Numbered from the stretch's first letter, positions 49,201-59,560 are shown. The stretch is 64,000 bases of DNA from Conus ventricosus (GCA_018398815.1 CM031610.1:31451985-31515984), one strand, 5' to 3'. The notes: generated from the letters alone by a model not told the origin. Numbers and translations are program-made.

Positions 49201-51200
49201 CAAACAAAAGCAATTAAGCAAATTACCATGGCATATCAACAGTGTGCGACTGAGAGAATTAAAAACAGCAAACATGCACAAAAACAATCAAGCAAATTGT
49301 GAAACATGGCTTATCAACTGTGTGTGACTGAGAGAACTAAAAAGAGCAAACATACACATCATGAACTATACTGTGATATTTTGTTTTTGTGATTTTATTC
49401 CCAAAGATATTTAATTTTGCATAATACACACTCACATACACACACAGACATGCGCACACACACATGCACACACATACACAAAGTCATACACACACACACG
49501 CACACACAATATTTGTTACATTCAATCACAGTGTTTTAAGGTGTACACATGGTTGATTTTTCCTACGAAGAAGCCGTGCTATGTGATTGGTAATTCAAGA
49601 ATGCGATTGAGAAACTGGTTAAAGTTTGATGTGCAGACCATGTTATAGTAGCAGCAAACAAATGCTCCACATTTCTGTGTTGCTGGAAGCTGTTCTGTGT
49701 GCTCCCCACTTCTGGCACACACAAATCTGGCGAAAAAAAAGTAGCCTTTATGTTTTTCACTCACCAGTGGCCAGCTAATGGTCTGAAGATAGTCTTCAAG
49801 CTACAAAAAATTAGTTGTTACTGAGGGTGATTTACTCTCAGTATGGAAGCTGCTGTACTGTGCTGCACTGTGTTACGTTCCGTTGGAGTGTAATGCGTTA
49901 TATTGTTTTACATAGCATTACATGTCATTGCAGTAATCACCACATTCACAAAGGATCTGTTTTAGATTTGAAGGATAGCAACATTTCAGCACAATGTCCT
50001 GTAATAAAGCTTGAGATTTATTGTTGCTATATATTCCATCATTGAGATCTGAAAACAGTAATCTGTTAGCATACATTTGAAATAAATTCTGTGATATCAG
50101 TGCTGAATTTTCTGTCTAATTCTTAGAAAATGTTCCAAAGAATATTTCTGTTATTCTGTACTACAGTTAATTTGTGTTACACTGTAGGTGTGGTGTGGTG
50201 GGGTCTAGTATGGTATTGATATTGTAATAGGTTTTGTCTGTTGATTCATGTTTGTGTTTGTATGTGTATGTATGTCAACATTTGTTTGCTTCCTGCTTAT
50301 TTATCAGTCCGGTTTATTTTACTCTCTGTATGCTTGAGGTTCACTGTAGTCCTAGGATACCACCTGTCCACTGCTCCATAGATTTTCATTGAGAAAAACA
50401 TTTTGCTTCTTTCACATATGGAAAAGAAGAGAAACTAAAACAAAAAAGGATCGTCAGCTTTCAGACAACATTTATTCTAAAAGGGTTAAATTTTCGGTCA
50501 GATCAAATGTAAAAAATGAACGGGATTTGTTGGGAAAAAATTTGGGCATCTTGATTTCAGCAAGTGAACAAATTTTTTTACGTCGAATTTCAGGGGCTTC
50601 TGCTGGTGTAATACTGTCTTTTTTTTTTTCCCGTTCTCTTCTTTTTTTTTTTTTTTTTTTTTTTTTTTTCTCAGGGGTTAATTTTTCCCTCCTTTCTCAG
50701 GGGCGGCATTTTGTCCATGAATTTAGGACGTCCCCAAACCCTTTTTTTGAAACTTTTAAACTAGATTTTTGTGGATGGAGGGGGAAAAACCACAGAGACC
50801 AGACAGCACACCATGCACAAATACGCATAGGTACAACATCCCTAAAGGGGGTTTTTTTTCGGGTATTGGGGACCTGAAAGAGGAAAATGGCTTTGGTTTG
50901 TTTTTTTCCCTTAGTTTGTAAAGATTTATTTTTTTTATTTTTTCATTTGGCTTTTCTGTTTTGGCTGGTTTTTGCCCCTTTTGCCCCCTTTCATTCTCAG
51001 TCCCAACATTTCCAAAATTAGAAAGTGGATGAACTAGAAAAAATAAAGTTGTATTAGTTTTTGTTTGTTGTGCAGGACATCTCTCTTTCCTGAGACTTCG
51101 ACAAATATTTTTTCCCCCGGGATGACTGCATCGCCATCATCCTCTTCCAGTTGTTGCCAACATCACCTTCCGATCAGCACGGAACACCCTCCACCCGCCT
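38958..51200 (+). CDS. BLOC1S3: BLOC-1 subunit 3 homologue, six-exon gene model
   Basis: Exons 38958-39128, 43590-43683, 44759-44870, 46738-46757, 48935-49056 and a terminal one from 51076. The first five join in phase to 173 codons. The N-terminal half has two copies of the family's acidic motif, TVVQGEASESEDEEE and VVISGEASESEEE, and PPLK, matching the GEATETDSE / GEAAETDSE / LPPL pattern of vertebrate BLOC1S3. The C-terminal half, LLHRKLRDNNWQFHEH to TSTTAQLVKSHSLVQ, aligns with its helical region. BLOC-1 directs cargo to lysosome-related organelles. The terminal exon is frame-damaged, so the C-terminus is uncertain. Confidence 0.75.
40470..40590 (+). repeat. direct repeat pair, copy 1
   Basis: CTTGGCTCAACACAGACTGA, then a TGTTGAA / TGTTCAAGATTGAC block, recur at 41640-41760 in the same orientation with moderate divergence. 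Family unknown. Confidence 0.6.
41640..41760 (+). repeat. direct repeat pair, copy 2
   Basis: Diverged copy of 40470-40590, 1.2 kb downstream. Confidence 0.6.
42765..43150 (+). repeat. local duplication, second copy with insertion
   Basis: 42765-42930 and 42948-43150 share TTTAAGAAACTAA, AAGATGAGTT, and GATATYAACTTT...TTTGAGCATTCCA. The second copy has about 100 extra bases that begin near a TTGAAAAA-GGCCACGTGGCC-GAAA hairpin (42988-43013), like the box at 1655. Confidence 0.6.
43199..43377 (+). repeat. (CA)n(CT)n(CA)n microsatellite
   Basis: CA about 46 bp, CACT units, CT about 46 bp, then interrupted CA. Confidence 0.95.
43590..43683 (+). CDS. BLOC1S3: BLOC1S3 exon 2
   Basis: Acceptor GGGGACAG at 43588-43589 keeps phase 0 from exon 1; the nearby GTTGCAG at 43580-43581 would break the frame. 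Encodes AVVISGEASESEEEVDTSAG and on to ELPPLK; donor CTGAAAG|GTAGTC leaves phase 1. Confidence 0.75.
44759..44870 (+). CDS. BLOC1S3: BLOC1S3 exon 3
   Basis: Acceptor TTCGCCAG, completes Val from the split codon, then EQSKKLERESSSDLSDVPTL and MSPRMADSRFNKPKYD. Ends with AC of a split Thr codon at GATAC|GTATGT, phase 2. Confidence 0.75.
46159..46216 (+). repeat. (CT)n microsatellite
   Basis: CT run with one CC interruption inside the intron before the microexon. Confidence 0.95.
46738..46757 (+). CDS. BLOC1S3: BLOC1S3 exon 4, 20-nt microexon
   Basis: Exons 3 and 5 do not fit each other in phase. A 20-nt segment with a perfect acceptor (CTGTTTTCAG) and donor (CC|GTAAGT) fills the gap: it completes Thr, adds Leu-Leu-His-Arg-Lys-Leu, and leaves one base that completes Arg in exon 5. 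The resulting TLLHRKLRDNNWQFHEH matches the LLQxRLxES segment of BLOC1S3 relatives. Sequence, splice sites, phase and homology all agree. Confidence 0.75.
46800..46873 (+). mobile_element. LINE/SINE 3'-end fragment with (TTATC)n tail
   Basis: GCGGTCGGCTGGGCTATAAG is followed by AACA and three TTATC units, the form of a retroposon 3' end with a short tandem tail. It lies only about 45 bp after the microexon donor. Confidence 0.5.
48935..49056 (+). CDS. BLOC1S3: BLOC1S3 exon 5
   Basis: Acceptor TGATCTCAG; two bases finish the Arg codon, then DNNWQFHEHMVEIAGQTYLG and ARSLTSTTAQLVKSHSLVQ. Ends in phase 0 at GTTCAG|GTGGGG. This is the most conserved, helical part of the protein. Confidence 0.8.
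49213..49360 (+). repeat. imperfect tandem duplication, unit about 75 bp
   Basis: AAGCAAATT...ATGGCWTATCAACWGTGTG and GACTGAGAGAA occur twice in a row with small changes. Followed at 49430-49510 by CA-rich sequence. Confidence 0.7.
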
Positions 51201-52000
51201 GCAAAAATGCTAGCCACAATGGCCAAGTCGTTCTGCTATTGAAATGTTTATGAAGAGATTTGTGTACATTTTAGTATTTTAATTTATTTGTTTTTTTTAT
51301 TTATGTAAAAATTAGATGCTTTTTAAGAAAGGGATTTTTGAAAACTTAAAGATGTGAATGTTATACTCATTGGAACTTCTTTAACCGAGTGGGAATTGCT
51401 TGGGAGAGAGAAAGGTAATACATTGAAATTAAACAACACAATATTATTAGGGTGACGAAAATGTGTGTTATTTGATGTGACATTTATTTTCTGTGCCATA
51501 AGATTTAAGTGATGAGTTCTGTTTTAAAGAAAAAATTACCTGGTTAACCAGGATGACAACAAAATCCACTTAACACACACACACCACCACACACACCGTA
51601 CGCACGCAGCACGCACGCACGCACGACGCACACAACCCCACACACCCCACACACCCGATAAGAGAAATGCTGAAGTATGGCTGATGGGGTTCAGACACAA
51701 CTTCCCGCATCAGTCCCCGGGGTAACTGTCCAACCAGCTGGGGAAACACTTTTCACATGATTGGGGTTTTTCAAAAAAAAAAAAAAAAAAAAAATTCCCG
51801 TTAAAGGCCATAAAGTTGAAAAGAAAGCGAGCGTAGCCTTATTTAAAAACATAGTTCTTTTGGGGTCTTGAAGCACTCTGAAACAGAAAAACAAAAATTA
51901 AACAATTGAAAGGGTAGTAACTTGTATGAACTGGATCCCTTTCTGCTAAATAAACTTTAAATGTGAACTCATCTGTGGGGTGCAAAAAAAGATTGAGGAC
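50380..52000. other. stretch with signs of poor consensus quality
   Basis: Unusual density of long homopolymers and G/T-heavy oddities (T29 near 50650, GGGGGTTTTTTTT near 50847, A20 near 51780) and broken CA repeats with single-base slips (51575-51660). The BLOC1S3 terminal exon here is frame-damaged while all other exons are clean. This suggests sequencing or polishing error more than biology. Confidence 0.5.
51076..51200 (+). CDS. BLOC1S3: BLOC1S3 terminal exon, tentative, frame-damaged
   Basis: Acceptor TTGTGCAG at 51068-51075 is in the right phase (0) for exon 5. The frame opens DISLS and then meets TGA. In the other two frames pieces resembling the family's C-terminus appear: DDCIAII and SSCCQHHLPIS, comparable to the C-x2-LPDI end of BLOC1S3. 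At least two small indels are needed. Stop codon not determined. Confidence 0.4.
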
Positions 52001-53050
52001 CCCGTCTTTAAACTTATTTAGTGGCCCACTTTTAATACATGTATAGACTGTCCACGGGTATTTTGTACCAGTCCACCACCATGGTTATCGAATGTCTACA
52101 TTTGATACCATGGCCTCAGTGTTTTTCCATTGTTATTGTTTCACCAATCATGACTATTACCTTTGGTCATATTCTGCTGATTTCTGTACAAATTGAAATT
52201 CTAAAGACAGTTACCTTCATTTTATTACATAATATGATACATTTTCATGCACAATCTTTATGTTTAGCATGTTGTCATTAACCCAGCCATAAAAAGATTA
52301 GTGCCAAAATTCCCTAACTGGTAAGAGTTTATACATATTGAGAGTACCCACTTATAATACTTAACCATTTCACATTATGAAATCATGTTTGCGAAGGCAT
52401 AATCCCACCTGAAAAAAAAGGGGAAAAATACATCAAGTCAAGCACAAACACATGTGAAAGACCACACAAATATTTTTCTTTTTAAGAAATTAAGACATTT
52501 TAATCCTTTGAACGCCTAGTATATTGGGGCATGGAGGATTAACAATAACCTCAAACTTTACTTTACAAAAGATTATTATCGTAATAAGAAATAAATAAAT
52601 GAAAAATATGATGAAACGAAATGAAAAATAAGACAAGCATTTTCAGTTGCCAATTTAACAGACAATGAGACATGTTAATGAGAAATAAAAATTCACAATT
52701 CAAGCACATGGTGATAGCATATTGAGAAGGAATAAATCATCACACTGCATTTCTGTTCTCTATTAATTTATTTGATTTGAAAGAGGTACCTCGCCCTGAT
52801 TGAAGGGGCTGCACAAATGAAAAACAGGCTTCAGTTTTAAATGCTCTTTTGGAAAATACTTTTTTCAAAGATGAATTTTGAACTTTGTTTGATAATTTGT
52901 GACTGCTACATCTGAACTTAACCTGACTTCTATGCCTACCCAAAGCCTTCGATGCCAGAGACGTGTGCATGCAAAATACACCTATCAAAATTAGTTGTGG
53001 GTGTCTCCGGAGGGAGAGCTCACTCACGCCGGCTCCGCGACTAAGCAATA
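52001..53050. other. noncoding region, no gene seen
   Basis: AT-rich; no conserved frame or repeat family recognised. Confidence 0.5.
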
Positions 53051-53321
53051 TTATTGTCGTCAGTAGGGGGCTTAGTAGGTGGTGTCGTGCGTATGTTAGA
53101 TCAGAACAGGCGCCACTGAACACCACCGAAGTGACTCGGCAGCAGTGCAGTGTCTCCTCCGGTGGGTTGCCTCTTGACGACTTGACATTGACTTCTCCCT
53201 GTGGATTGCCTGTGGCGGGACCGACCGGGCTGTGACTGTGGACGGGGTGTCGGAATGAGCGGCATGGGTGCACTGCCTCTGAGGTGGCGCAGAGGTTGGG
53301 ACAGCAAAAAAAAAAAAAAAA
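53051..53321 (+). mobile_element. short retroposon family, copy 2
   Basis: Counterpart of 32151-32423 at roughly 85% identity by eye, ending in A15. The head of the element may extend a little further left, but no similarity to copy 1 is visible there. Confidence 0.6.
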
Positions 53322-53999
53322 GTTGTTGTGGGTGTGATTTGCAGCTTCACAAAGGATATGTGAATACATTCGGCTGGATGATATGAATTATGGTAAGTAT
53401 TGAGAAGAGTAATTGTGCACATTTCTGTCAAAGCAGTACGCAGGGTATTGAACTGAACCACGCTGTATAGATGCCAATGCTTGCCTGCAAACATCTCCAT
53501 TATTTTGTTGAGGGTACCCTTCTAAAGCGAATTTAACATCCGTAGAAAATTTTGATGGGTTTTGACAGGCCTGTAGGTTACATTACTTCTTAAAAACAAG
53601 CCGTATAAATTAACACCAATATATCCAGCACCGTAAATGGTGGCTTTCACAATAAATGCAACACATAGGCAATATATTCAGATGGACTCACCCTGGCATG
53701 ATTTTTGTTCTATTTACATGCCCTCTGACTAATGTGACTTTCTTTCACATATTTTTTTTTTAATCAAACTATGTATAACTAAAACTAACTATATGTATAT
53801 GTAGATAGACAGATATAGACAAGTGTGTGTGTTGCTGAAACTATCACTGCTCTTTGGCCTACCTAGGTGTTCCAACAGTTCACTTTTTGGCCAACCTAAC
53901 TATTCTAACTGTGGCAAAAAATCATGACACCTTAATAGACACAATGAGGGGAAACGAAACCTAGCAAATAAAAGAAAGTCTGCTGGTGATAAATGTGTG
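53322..53999. other. noncoding region, no gene seen
   Basis: AT-rich sequence without recognisable feature. Confidence 0.5.
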
Positions 54000-55380
54000 T
54001 TGCCCTTTGGCACATATAAAGTCTGGTGCCTGCAGTTAATTTCGATAAAGCTTCTCTGACCTCTGCTGATGTACAATATCTGCGCTTGCGCAGTCAGTGA
54101 TAGAATGAATGGAGGCCCAAATCAACACAAGCACAAGAAGTGGTTTGTTTCCCACCAGGCAATAATCTCAAAGACAGTAAAAGTATTGCACTTGGTCTTA
54201 CTGAAGTTGCGAAACTAAAGCTAACTCCGAAATCCGTCGTGTAGGACAAAGCACAAAGTGGACACAGCAAGATGACTAACCATGCTTGAGGACTTTGAAC
54301 ACCAGGCTCTATGATTCATCCAGTGCGAGCTAAAGTTTGGTAGGTAGCTGCGGAAGAAGTGAATTTGGAGAAGGAAAAGCTCCCAGATGAGAAACTGAGC
54401 AGGACACTCTAACCAGCAAGCAGGGTGTGGGGCCAACAGAAGTGAAGTGGTAGTCGAGGGCAGAGGGGAAAGCAAAGAGATGCATTGTAGGATACAAAAG
54501 TTGAAGAAAGATGAGGATTCCAAAAGAATCCAGAAGGCAGTCCAGCATGGGCAATAAGAATAATAGACTGCATGGGATAAAACACTTCAAAGAATCTCAG
54601 CTGGAGTGGAGTGTGGCATATGGCCCCTCTTATGATCGATTTCATCTTCGGATCTGTATTAAACCTTCTGCCTTCACTGGGTAAAGTGACTGAAGTATGT
54701 CCACACTGCCTGAGTAAACAGTGACACATCCTGAGCTCACACAAGGCAGCACTAATCCAAAAATGTACAGACACACAACTTGACGCTAAAAAAGATGGCA
54801 CATACAGTCGGTACTGCCAGGGGCAACGCCACCCACCAGAAGCCACACTGACAATGTCCTGCATGGCAGGAGGCAGCAAATCGTGGTGTGGAACACTGGA
54901 TACTTTGGATGGCTGAGAGTGCACAGGAGACCATCTACAACAGAAATTGTCCGAAAGCACGGCTTGAGGTCAGATCCATAGTATTCCACCCATGTTCATC
55001 AAAACGAATGACTGCTTAAACTCGATGTGCCTTTATGAGAAAGCTCCTGTAAACAAGACTGAGAAGTATGCCAATCTAGCCAACACCTCGAAGGAATCTA
55101 GCTTCCAGATTAAATTTTTCTCCAGGTGCAAGTGGGTTTTGTAGGCGCACCTGCCTATGATTTCATAAAACAGCTGTCGATTTCTAAAACTCTATAGCAA
55201 TGACAGAAGCCCCCAAAAAAGAGTTGCACCTGGATCTGGTCGAGAGGGAACATGCGTGAACTTCTTAAGACTGAATTTGTCAATTCGAAACGGGTGTCTG
55301 ACAGCGATGTGGGTGAGGCAGTCCAAAGGAGACCTGGCCTTAAGGCGCCAGGCTATCCAGGAGCTGTAGTAGTAACCTGC
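54000..55380 (+). mobile_element. RLE-type LINE fragment, 3' part
   Basis: Collinear with 34890-36250 of the copy in the SNIP1 intron: GTCTGGTGCCTGCAGTT start, CCACACTGCCTGAGTAAACA in the CCHC region, and GACCTGGATCTGGTCGAGAG-like end near 55230. Heavily decayed with many stops. Its tail (55270-55380) extends beyond the 3' end of the first copy and may be the family's real 3' UTR. Confidence 0.65.
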
Positions 55381-55439
55381 CCGGCCCTTTTCAATAGAGA
55401 GTTATGACGTCAGAAATGAAATAGGTTGAAAGCAAAACA

Positions 55440-55485
55440 GTAATACCCTCAGCAAAGCGGACTTGAGAATGAGCAAAGGGCCCCC

Positions 55486-55516
<31 letters not shown>

Positions 55517-56290
55517 ACCACCACCACCCTTCCTTCTCAACCACCCCACATCTTTTTTTTCCAGGATGCAGTTCGAGCTATTCTGGAATAGTCATACTGG
55601 GAATTTGAAGGAAAAAAAAACATCCTCAGAGCGAAACGCAGCTTGAAAACGGGCTTGATGTGTCTTGCAGCACTATAGAACATGTTCAATGACAAGCCGC
55701 TAACACTGGATGAAGTAAATAAAGTGGTTATGAAAGTCAGAACCAGATCATCGCCTGGACCTGGTGACCGGAGTACCCTGTTTCCTGCTTAGAACTTGAA
55801 GATCAGCAGCGAGATAGCTTACAACGTGTGTATCAAAAACAACAACAAAAAGAACAGAACAGAAAAAGAAAATCAGGGCTCAATTGACGGCAACTAGATC
55901 AGACCAGAATCACTTCCGAACCCTGTCTTTTTCTTCGGTAGCGAGGCTAAATAAACACCTCACAGAAAATGAGCACTTAGCATGTGTCAGTCCAGAAGGG
56001 AGGCATCTCCGAAATGTCTGGCTTTGAGGAACATGCCACGATGGCTTGGTAATCAATCCAAAGAACTAAGGCAGAGAAAACGAACCTCGGGGTGGTATGG
56101 TTTGATCTGGCCAGTGCGTTGTGGATCGGTCCCACTCAAAAGGATTCAACTAGCACGCGAGCTGTATCATGTCTCAAAGAACATCCGTGAAATGCTGAAA
56201 AAAATATTTCCACAGTTTAGCGATGAGGTTCACCAGGAAAGAATGCAGGACAGATCATCGGAAAGTCTTGAATTTCCAAACGTATAATAA
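55440..56290 (+). mobile_element. RLE-type LINE fragment, 5'/RT part
   Basis: Matches 33595-34440: CCCTCAGCAAAGCGGA at 55447, the SPGP-encoding block near 55750 and VSKNIREMLKK near 56175. It follows the 3' part of another copy in the same orientation, so the two are either tandem truncated insertions or one rearranged element. Interrupted by a C/CA run at 55481-55527. Confidence 0.6.
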
Positions 56291-56394
56291 GTGTCGGATA
56301 GCAATATGGATAAAAGGTCAGTCCCAACATGCCTTTGACTTGAGGCACCCGACCATCCAGAAGACGCATAGTCGACTCAGGGCAGCGCCGCAGG

Positions 56395-56528
56395 AGAAAA
56401 AGGTTCCAGCAGAAGGCCATCTGCGAGTCATTACCTGGAGTGTGTGGAGCTCAGGGCAAAAACGCTCGTATGAGGGGCGTTTCTTCTCTGAGGACCTCGG
56501 CCTAGCTCTCCTGAGAGTTTCTTCATAC
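56395..56528 (+). mobile_element. diverged SINE body and tail
   Basis: Aligns with 36390-36541 of the SINE: AAAAAGG...CAGCAGA, GAGTCAT, then CTTCTCTGAGGAC and CTCTCCTGAGAGTTTCTT. Lies directly after an RLE-LINE fragment, as does the copy at 36281. Confidence 0.5.
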
Positions 56529-56554
56529 CGGGTAAGTACGACTTAACACGTTTG

Positions 56555-56925
56555 ACTTTTCAGGCAGAGATGAAAGTTTATCAGTCCTAAATTCTTCTCG
56601 TTTCCAATATCTACTCCTGGAAAGCTTCTGGTGTTTGAATTGTTCAAACTGGAACAGAAGCGTTTCTCCATCAAAATGTGGTCAATTTCGTTGTAATGTT
56701 CATTGTCTAAACTGTGCCATGTCCATTCTCTGAATGCTTTGTGGAGGCTATGTGTGTTTGCCAATAGGCGATTGTGGCAGCTCCAGGAGTCTGAGTTCCA
56801 AATCATTTGTTTATGTACTGCGGAATTGTGGTACCTGGCCAGTTGTTTGTTGCATCCTTTTCAACCTTGGCATTCAAGTCTCCAATCACTATGTCTTTCT
56901 TTGATGTTTGTGAGTCAGGTCAGAG
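56555..56925 (-). pseudogene. RTE-type LINE endonuclease, C-terminal part, inverted
   Basis: On the minus strand KDIVIGDLNAKVEKDATNNWPGT is followed by ATIAYWQTHI...NGHGTV and NEIDHILMEKR...NTRSFPGVDIGNEKN. These match the GDWNAK, WTSPD and QIDHIL / RSFRGAD...DH motifs of RTE-type endonucleases (the craniofacial-development-protein-2-like family). Contains stops. Oriented opposite to the N-terminal part at 57125-57500. Confidence 0.65.
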
Positions 56926-56962
56926 GAATTACTTGTTTGCTATTTTCGTTGTACATCGGCGT

Positions 56963-57140
56963 TGCACAGGTGTAAAGTAGGCAACTGATGTACCAAAAAG
57001 TAAGCTATGCAGCAGAGGATACACCATAATTGAACTTGGAGAATCAGAACTGTACAGGTGTAAAGTATGCAACTGATGTTCCAAAAAATAACCAATCCAG
57101 CAGAGGAAACACCACTATAGGAACTTAGAGAATCAGAATC
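56963..57140 (+). repeat. 88-bp tandem duplication, two imperfect copies
   Basis: 56963-57050 and 57051-57140 share ACAGGTGTAAAGTA, GCAACTGATGT and CAGCAGAGGA. Sits exactly between the two inverted halves of the RTE endonuclease. Confidence 0.8.
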
Positions 57141-57500
57141 TTGACTGTTACAAGAAAATTGAAAGAACTCGCACACAAAATTAATACTGATCTGTGGAAT
57201 ATACTGGGATTTAGAAAAGTTCGTTGGATAAACATATGGAGAAGCTTCAATTGGAGAATGACACGGGATCCACTTAAGAGGCAGAGGACAAACCTGAGCA
57301 TGACACTGGCTTCCTTATTCACAAGGATATCGAGAACAGTGTGATGGATTGCTCCCCAGTCTGTGGTCGACATATTACCATCCGACCAAGGGCAATCCCC
57401 TTCAAAATGACCATAATATGTGCTTATGCCCTCGTGCCCCTGGCCATCATCAGTTGAAAGTCAGACAAGTTGAGACATTTTGCAACAGGCCACATGAAAA
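57125..57500 (+). pseudogene. RTE-type LINE endonuclease, N-terminal part
   Basis: TVTRKLKELAHKINTDLWNI is followed by LGFRKVRW, then HDTGFLIHKDIENSVMDCSP and HITIRPRAIPFKMTIICAYA. These correspond to the start, the SEVRW and the GFLVHKD...TIIQAYAP blocks of RTE endonucleases. Frameshifted. The rest of the domain is on the opposite strand at 56555-56925. Confidence 0.65.
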
Positions 57501-57539
57501 CCAAAGGACGGTATTAAAACTGGATGTTCGCAGGTGATT

Positions 57540-58260
57540 TGTTAGCTTAATAGTAATAAGAATGATTGTTCGCTTAATAGTAATAAGAATAAACATGATA
57601 ATAATGCTCATAATCGTCATCATCATGGCACTGTAAACGCACCCAGACGCACACTAGTTCATCAACAAAGAGAAACGGAGACCGAAACAGACACTCGTCA
57701 ACCAAGTGAGCAAAAAATGCTTCATACTTTAAAGGATTTCATGCTTGTTTTGAAACGTTTCCTGCGTGGAGTTTCTAACAATAATATAGCATTGCATTTC
57801 TGTGTATATGAAGAGAGCGCAAGACTACGTCCTGAGGTAGCCAAAGCGTTCCAGGCATTGCTAGGGAAACACTCTCACCACTGACTCTGCTTGGTAACAA
57901 CGTTGCAGATGCGGAAATGTTGGCTTCAACATCCAGTAAACCAATAATAGAGACGCCAAAATGATGGTCTTGGAAGGCGTCGTCGAATAATTATGCCTTG
58001 GGTCATTGCAGAGATCCTTGACCTATGTGAAGAGAGGGGAGAGCTCAAGAGCAAAACCAACCTCACAAAAGACATGGAGAAGCAAATTGCATAGGCACAA
58101 CAATGAAAGGCAGATGAAGAAGCGAGGGAAAACCACAGGCTGTTACTGCTTAAAAAGTGCTCAAAAATCAGTGATGATATCAGACTGGGCACGAGCAAAA
58201 ACCACGGAAGACTGGACTGGTGAGTAGTGCACAAAAACAGAGGACAGCCTAATAAAATCA
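57540..58260. other. noncoding region, no gene seen
   Basis: Has a short tandem duplication around GCTTAATAGTAATAAGAAT (57545-57590). Nothing else recognised. Confidence 0.5.
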
Positions 58261-58312
58261 CCCCCCCCCCCCCTCCTCCCCACCCCCGGGAGGGGGGGGG
58301 GGGGGTGGGGGG
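58261..58312. repeat. C-run/G-run palindrome
   Basis: C13 with short CT interruptions, CACCCCCGGGAG centre, then G14 and TGGGGGG. The two halves are complementary and can form a GC-only hairpin; each strand also has G-quadruplex or i-motif potential. Confidence 0.85.
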
Positions 58313-58361
58313 AGCCAACATGCTAGACAGTGAAAACTTTACACCCAATAAGTAAGGAGGC

Positions 58362-58362
58362 G

Positions 58363-58394
<32 letters not shown>

Positions 58395-58537
58395 TTGTCT
58401 AACTGTCTGAATCACTGTAGTGGAAGGACATTAAACCGACGACAACAACATTTGTCTAATATCACGAATAGTGGATAGATGTGAAATGAAGGACACATAC
58501 ATACACACAGGCGCATGCGCGCGCGCGCGCACACGCA

Positions 58538-58591
<54 letters not shown>
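58362..58591 (+). repeat. (CA)n and (GC)n/(CACG)n microsatellites
   Basis: CA 58362-58394, then GCGC and GCACGCAC units with CA 58496-58591. A (ATC)n run follows at 58700-58745. Confidence 0.9.
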
Positions 58592-58592
<1 letters not shown>

Positions 58593-58890
58593 CGCATACG
58601 TCTCTGAACTTCTCTTATTCTGTATTCACACGTTAAATTCATATGTTGTATGAAAGATTATGTGCGTGTGTCTAGGCCCTATTTAATTATTGTTGTTGCT
58701 GTCATCATCATCATCATCATAATCATTATCGTCATCATCATCACTTTTTAATTCATGAGGGGGATGTTGGACAAGGGGAGGGGTGATGGGCTAAGTAGCA
58801 GAAGAGAGTAGGAACACAAACAAAGAAAGTGTGGAAAAACTTTCTATCGAAGAATTTGTCAGAGCGGGTCAGTCAGTATGGGGGGAGACA

Positions 58891-59208
58891 TGCCAGTTTG
58901 CCGCGTGCCAGATTGCCGCGTGCCACTTTGCCGCGTCACACAGCTGCTAGGGTTAGGGATAGGGTTAGGAATAGGGTTAGGGTTAGGGATAGCGTTAGGG
59001 TTAGGGTTAGGGATAGGGTTAGGGTTAGGGATAGGTTTAGGGATACGGTTAGGGATAGGGTTAGGGATAGGGTTAGGGTTAAGGATACCGTTAGGGTTAG
59101 GGATAGGGTTAGGGATAGGGTTACGGTTACGGTTACGGTTAGCCGCGCAATAGCGGGCCCGCGGAAGCAGCTGGGTGACGCGGCAAAGTGGCACGCGGCA
59201 ATCTGGCA
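58891..59208. mobile_element. inverted-repeat element enclosing telomere-like repeats
   Basis: Terminal arms 58906-58948 and 59166-59208 are 43-bp inverted repeats with one mismatch. Each arm is built from 15-bp units (TGCCAnnTTGCCGCG; three on the left, two on the right) and a TCACnCAGCTGCT inner end. Between them 58949-59140 is a degenerate array of TTAGGG, TTAGGGA and, at the end, TTACGG units. A short GC-rich palindrome follows (GCGGGCCCGC). No coding capacity. Target duplication not visible. The arginine/valine-rich open frame across it is the array in translation. Confidence 0.75.
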
Positions 59209-59330
59209 CGTACGGGTGTGGTGGAGGTGCAGAGTACACTTCAAGACAGTCGGTATTTTAAAATGTAAAACGAGGGCAAAAAACCTCCGCCGAGATTGCT
59301 ATGAGAGTCCGGGAGTATGCAACTCTCCTG

Positions 59331-59356
59331 CCCCCCCCCCCCCCCCCCCCCCCTCC
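59331..59356 (+). repeat. C-run
   Basis: About 25 C with one T near the end. Confidence 0.9.
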
Positions 59357-59439
59357 CGAAAAAAGAGCAAACTGCATCTGTTAATACAAACTGGTGATGA
59401 TAAATAAAGAATTCAATGCCGTTTGCCATGAAACTTCAA

Positions 59440-59560
59440 GATTCAAGAATACTTTATTAACTCAATTCTGAGAAATTACAATCGTGATGCTGACTAACTA
59501 TACATTAGTGACATAAATAAACATGAAAAACATGAAAAACAATGAATAACATACAAGTAG
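59440..59560 (-). mobile_element. LINE 3'-end fragment
   Basis: CTTCAAGATTCAAGAATAC precedes TTTATTAACTCA and a GAGAAATTAC block, resembling on the minus strand the tandem-tailed 3' end also seen at 60563-60620. Short and noncoding. Confidence 0.45.

Noticed and set aside
58829..59407. 192-codon frame with RVRDRVRN repeats and antisense frames
   Set aside because: Telomere-like TTAGGG array is open in several frames; no gene evidence.
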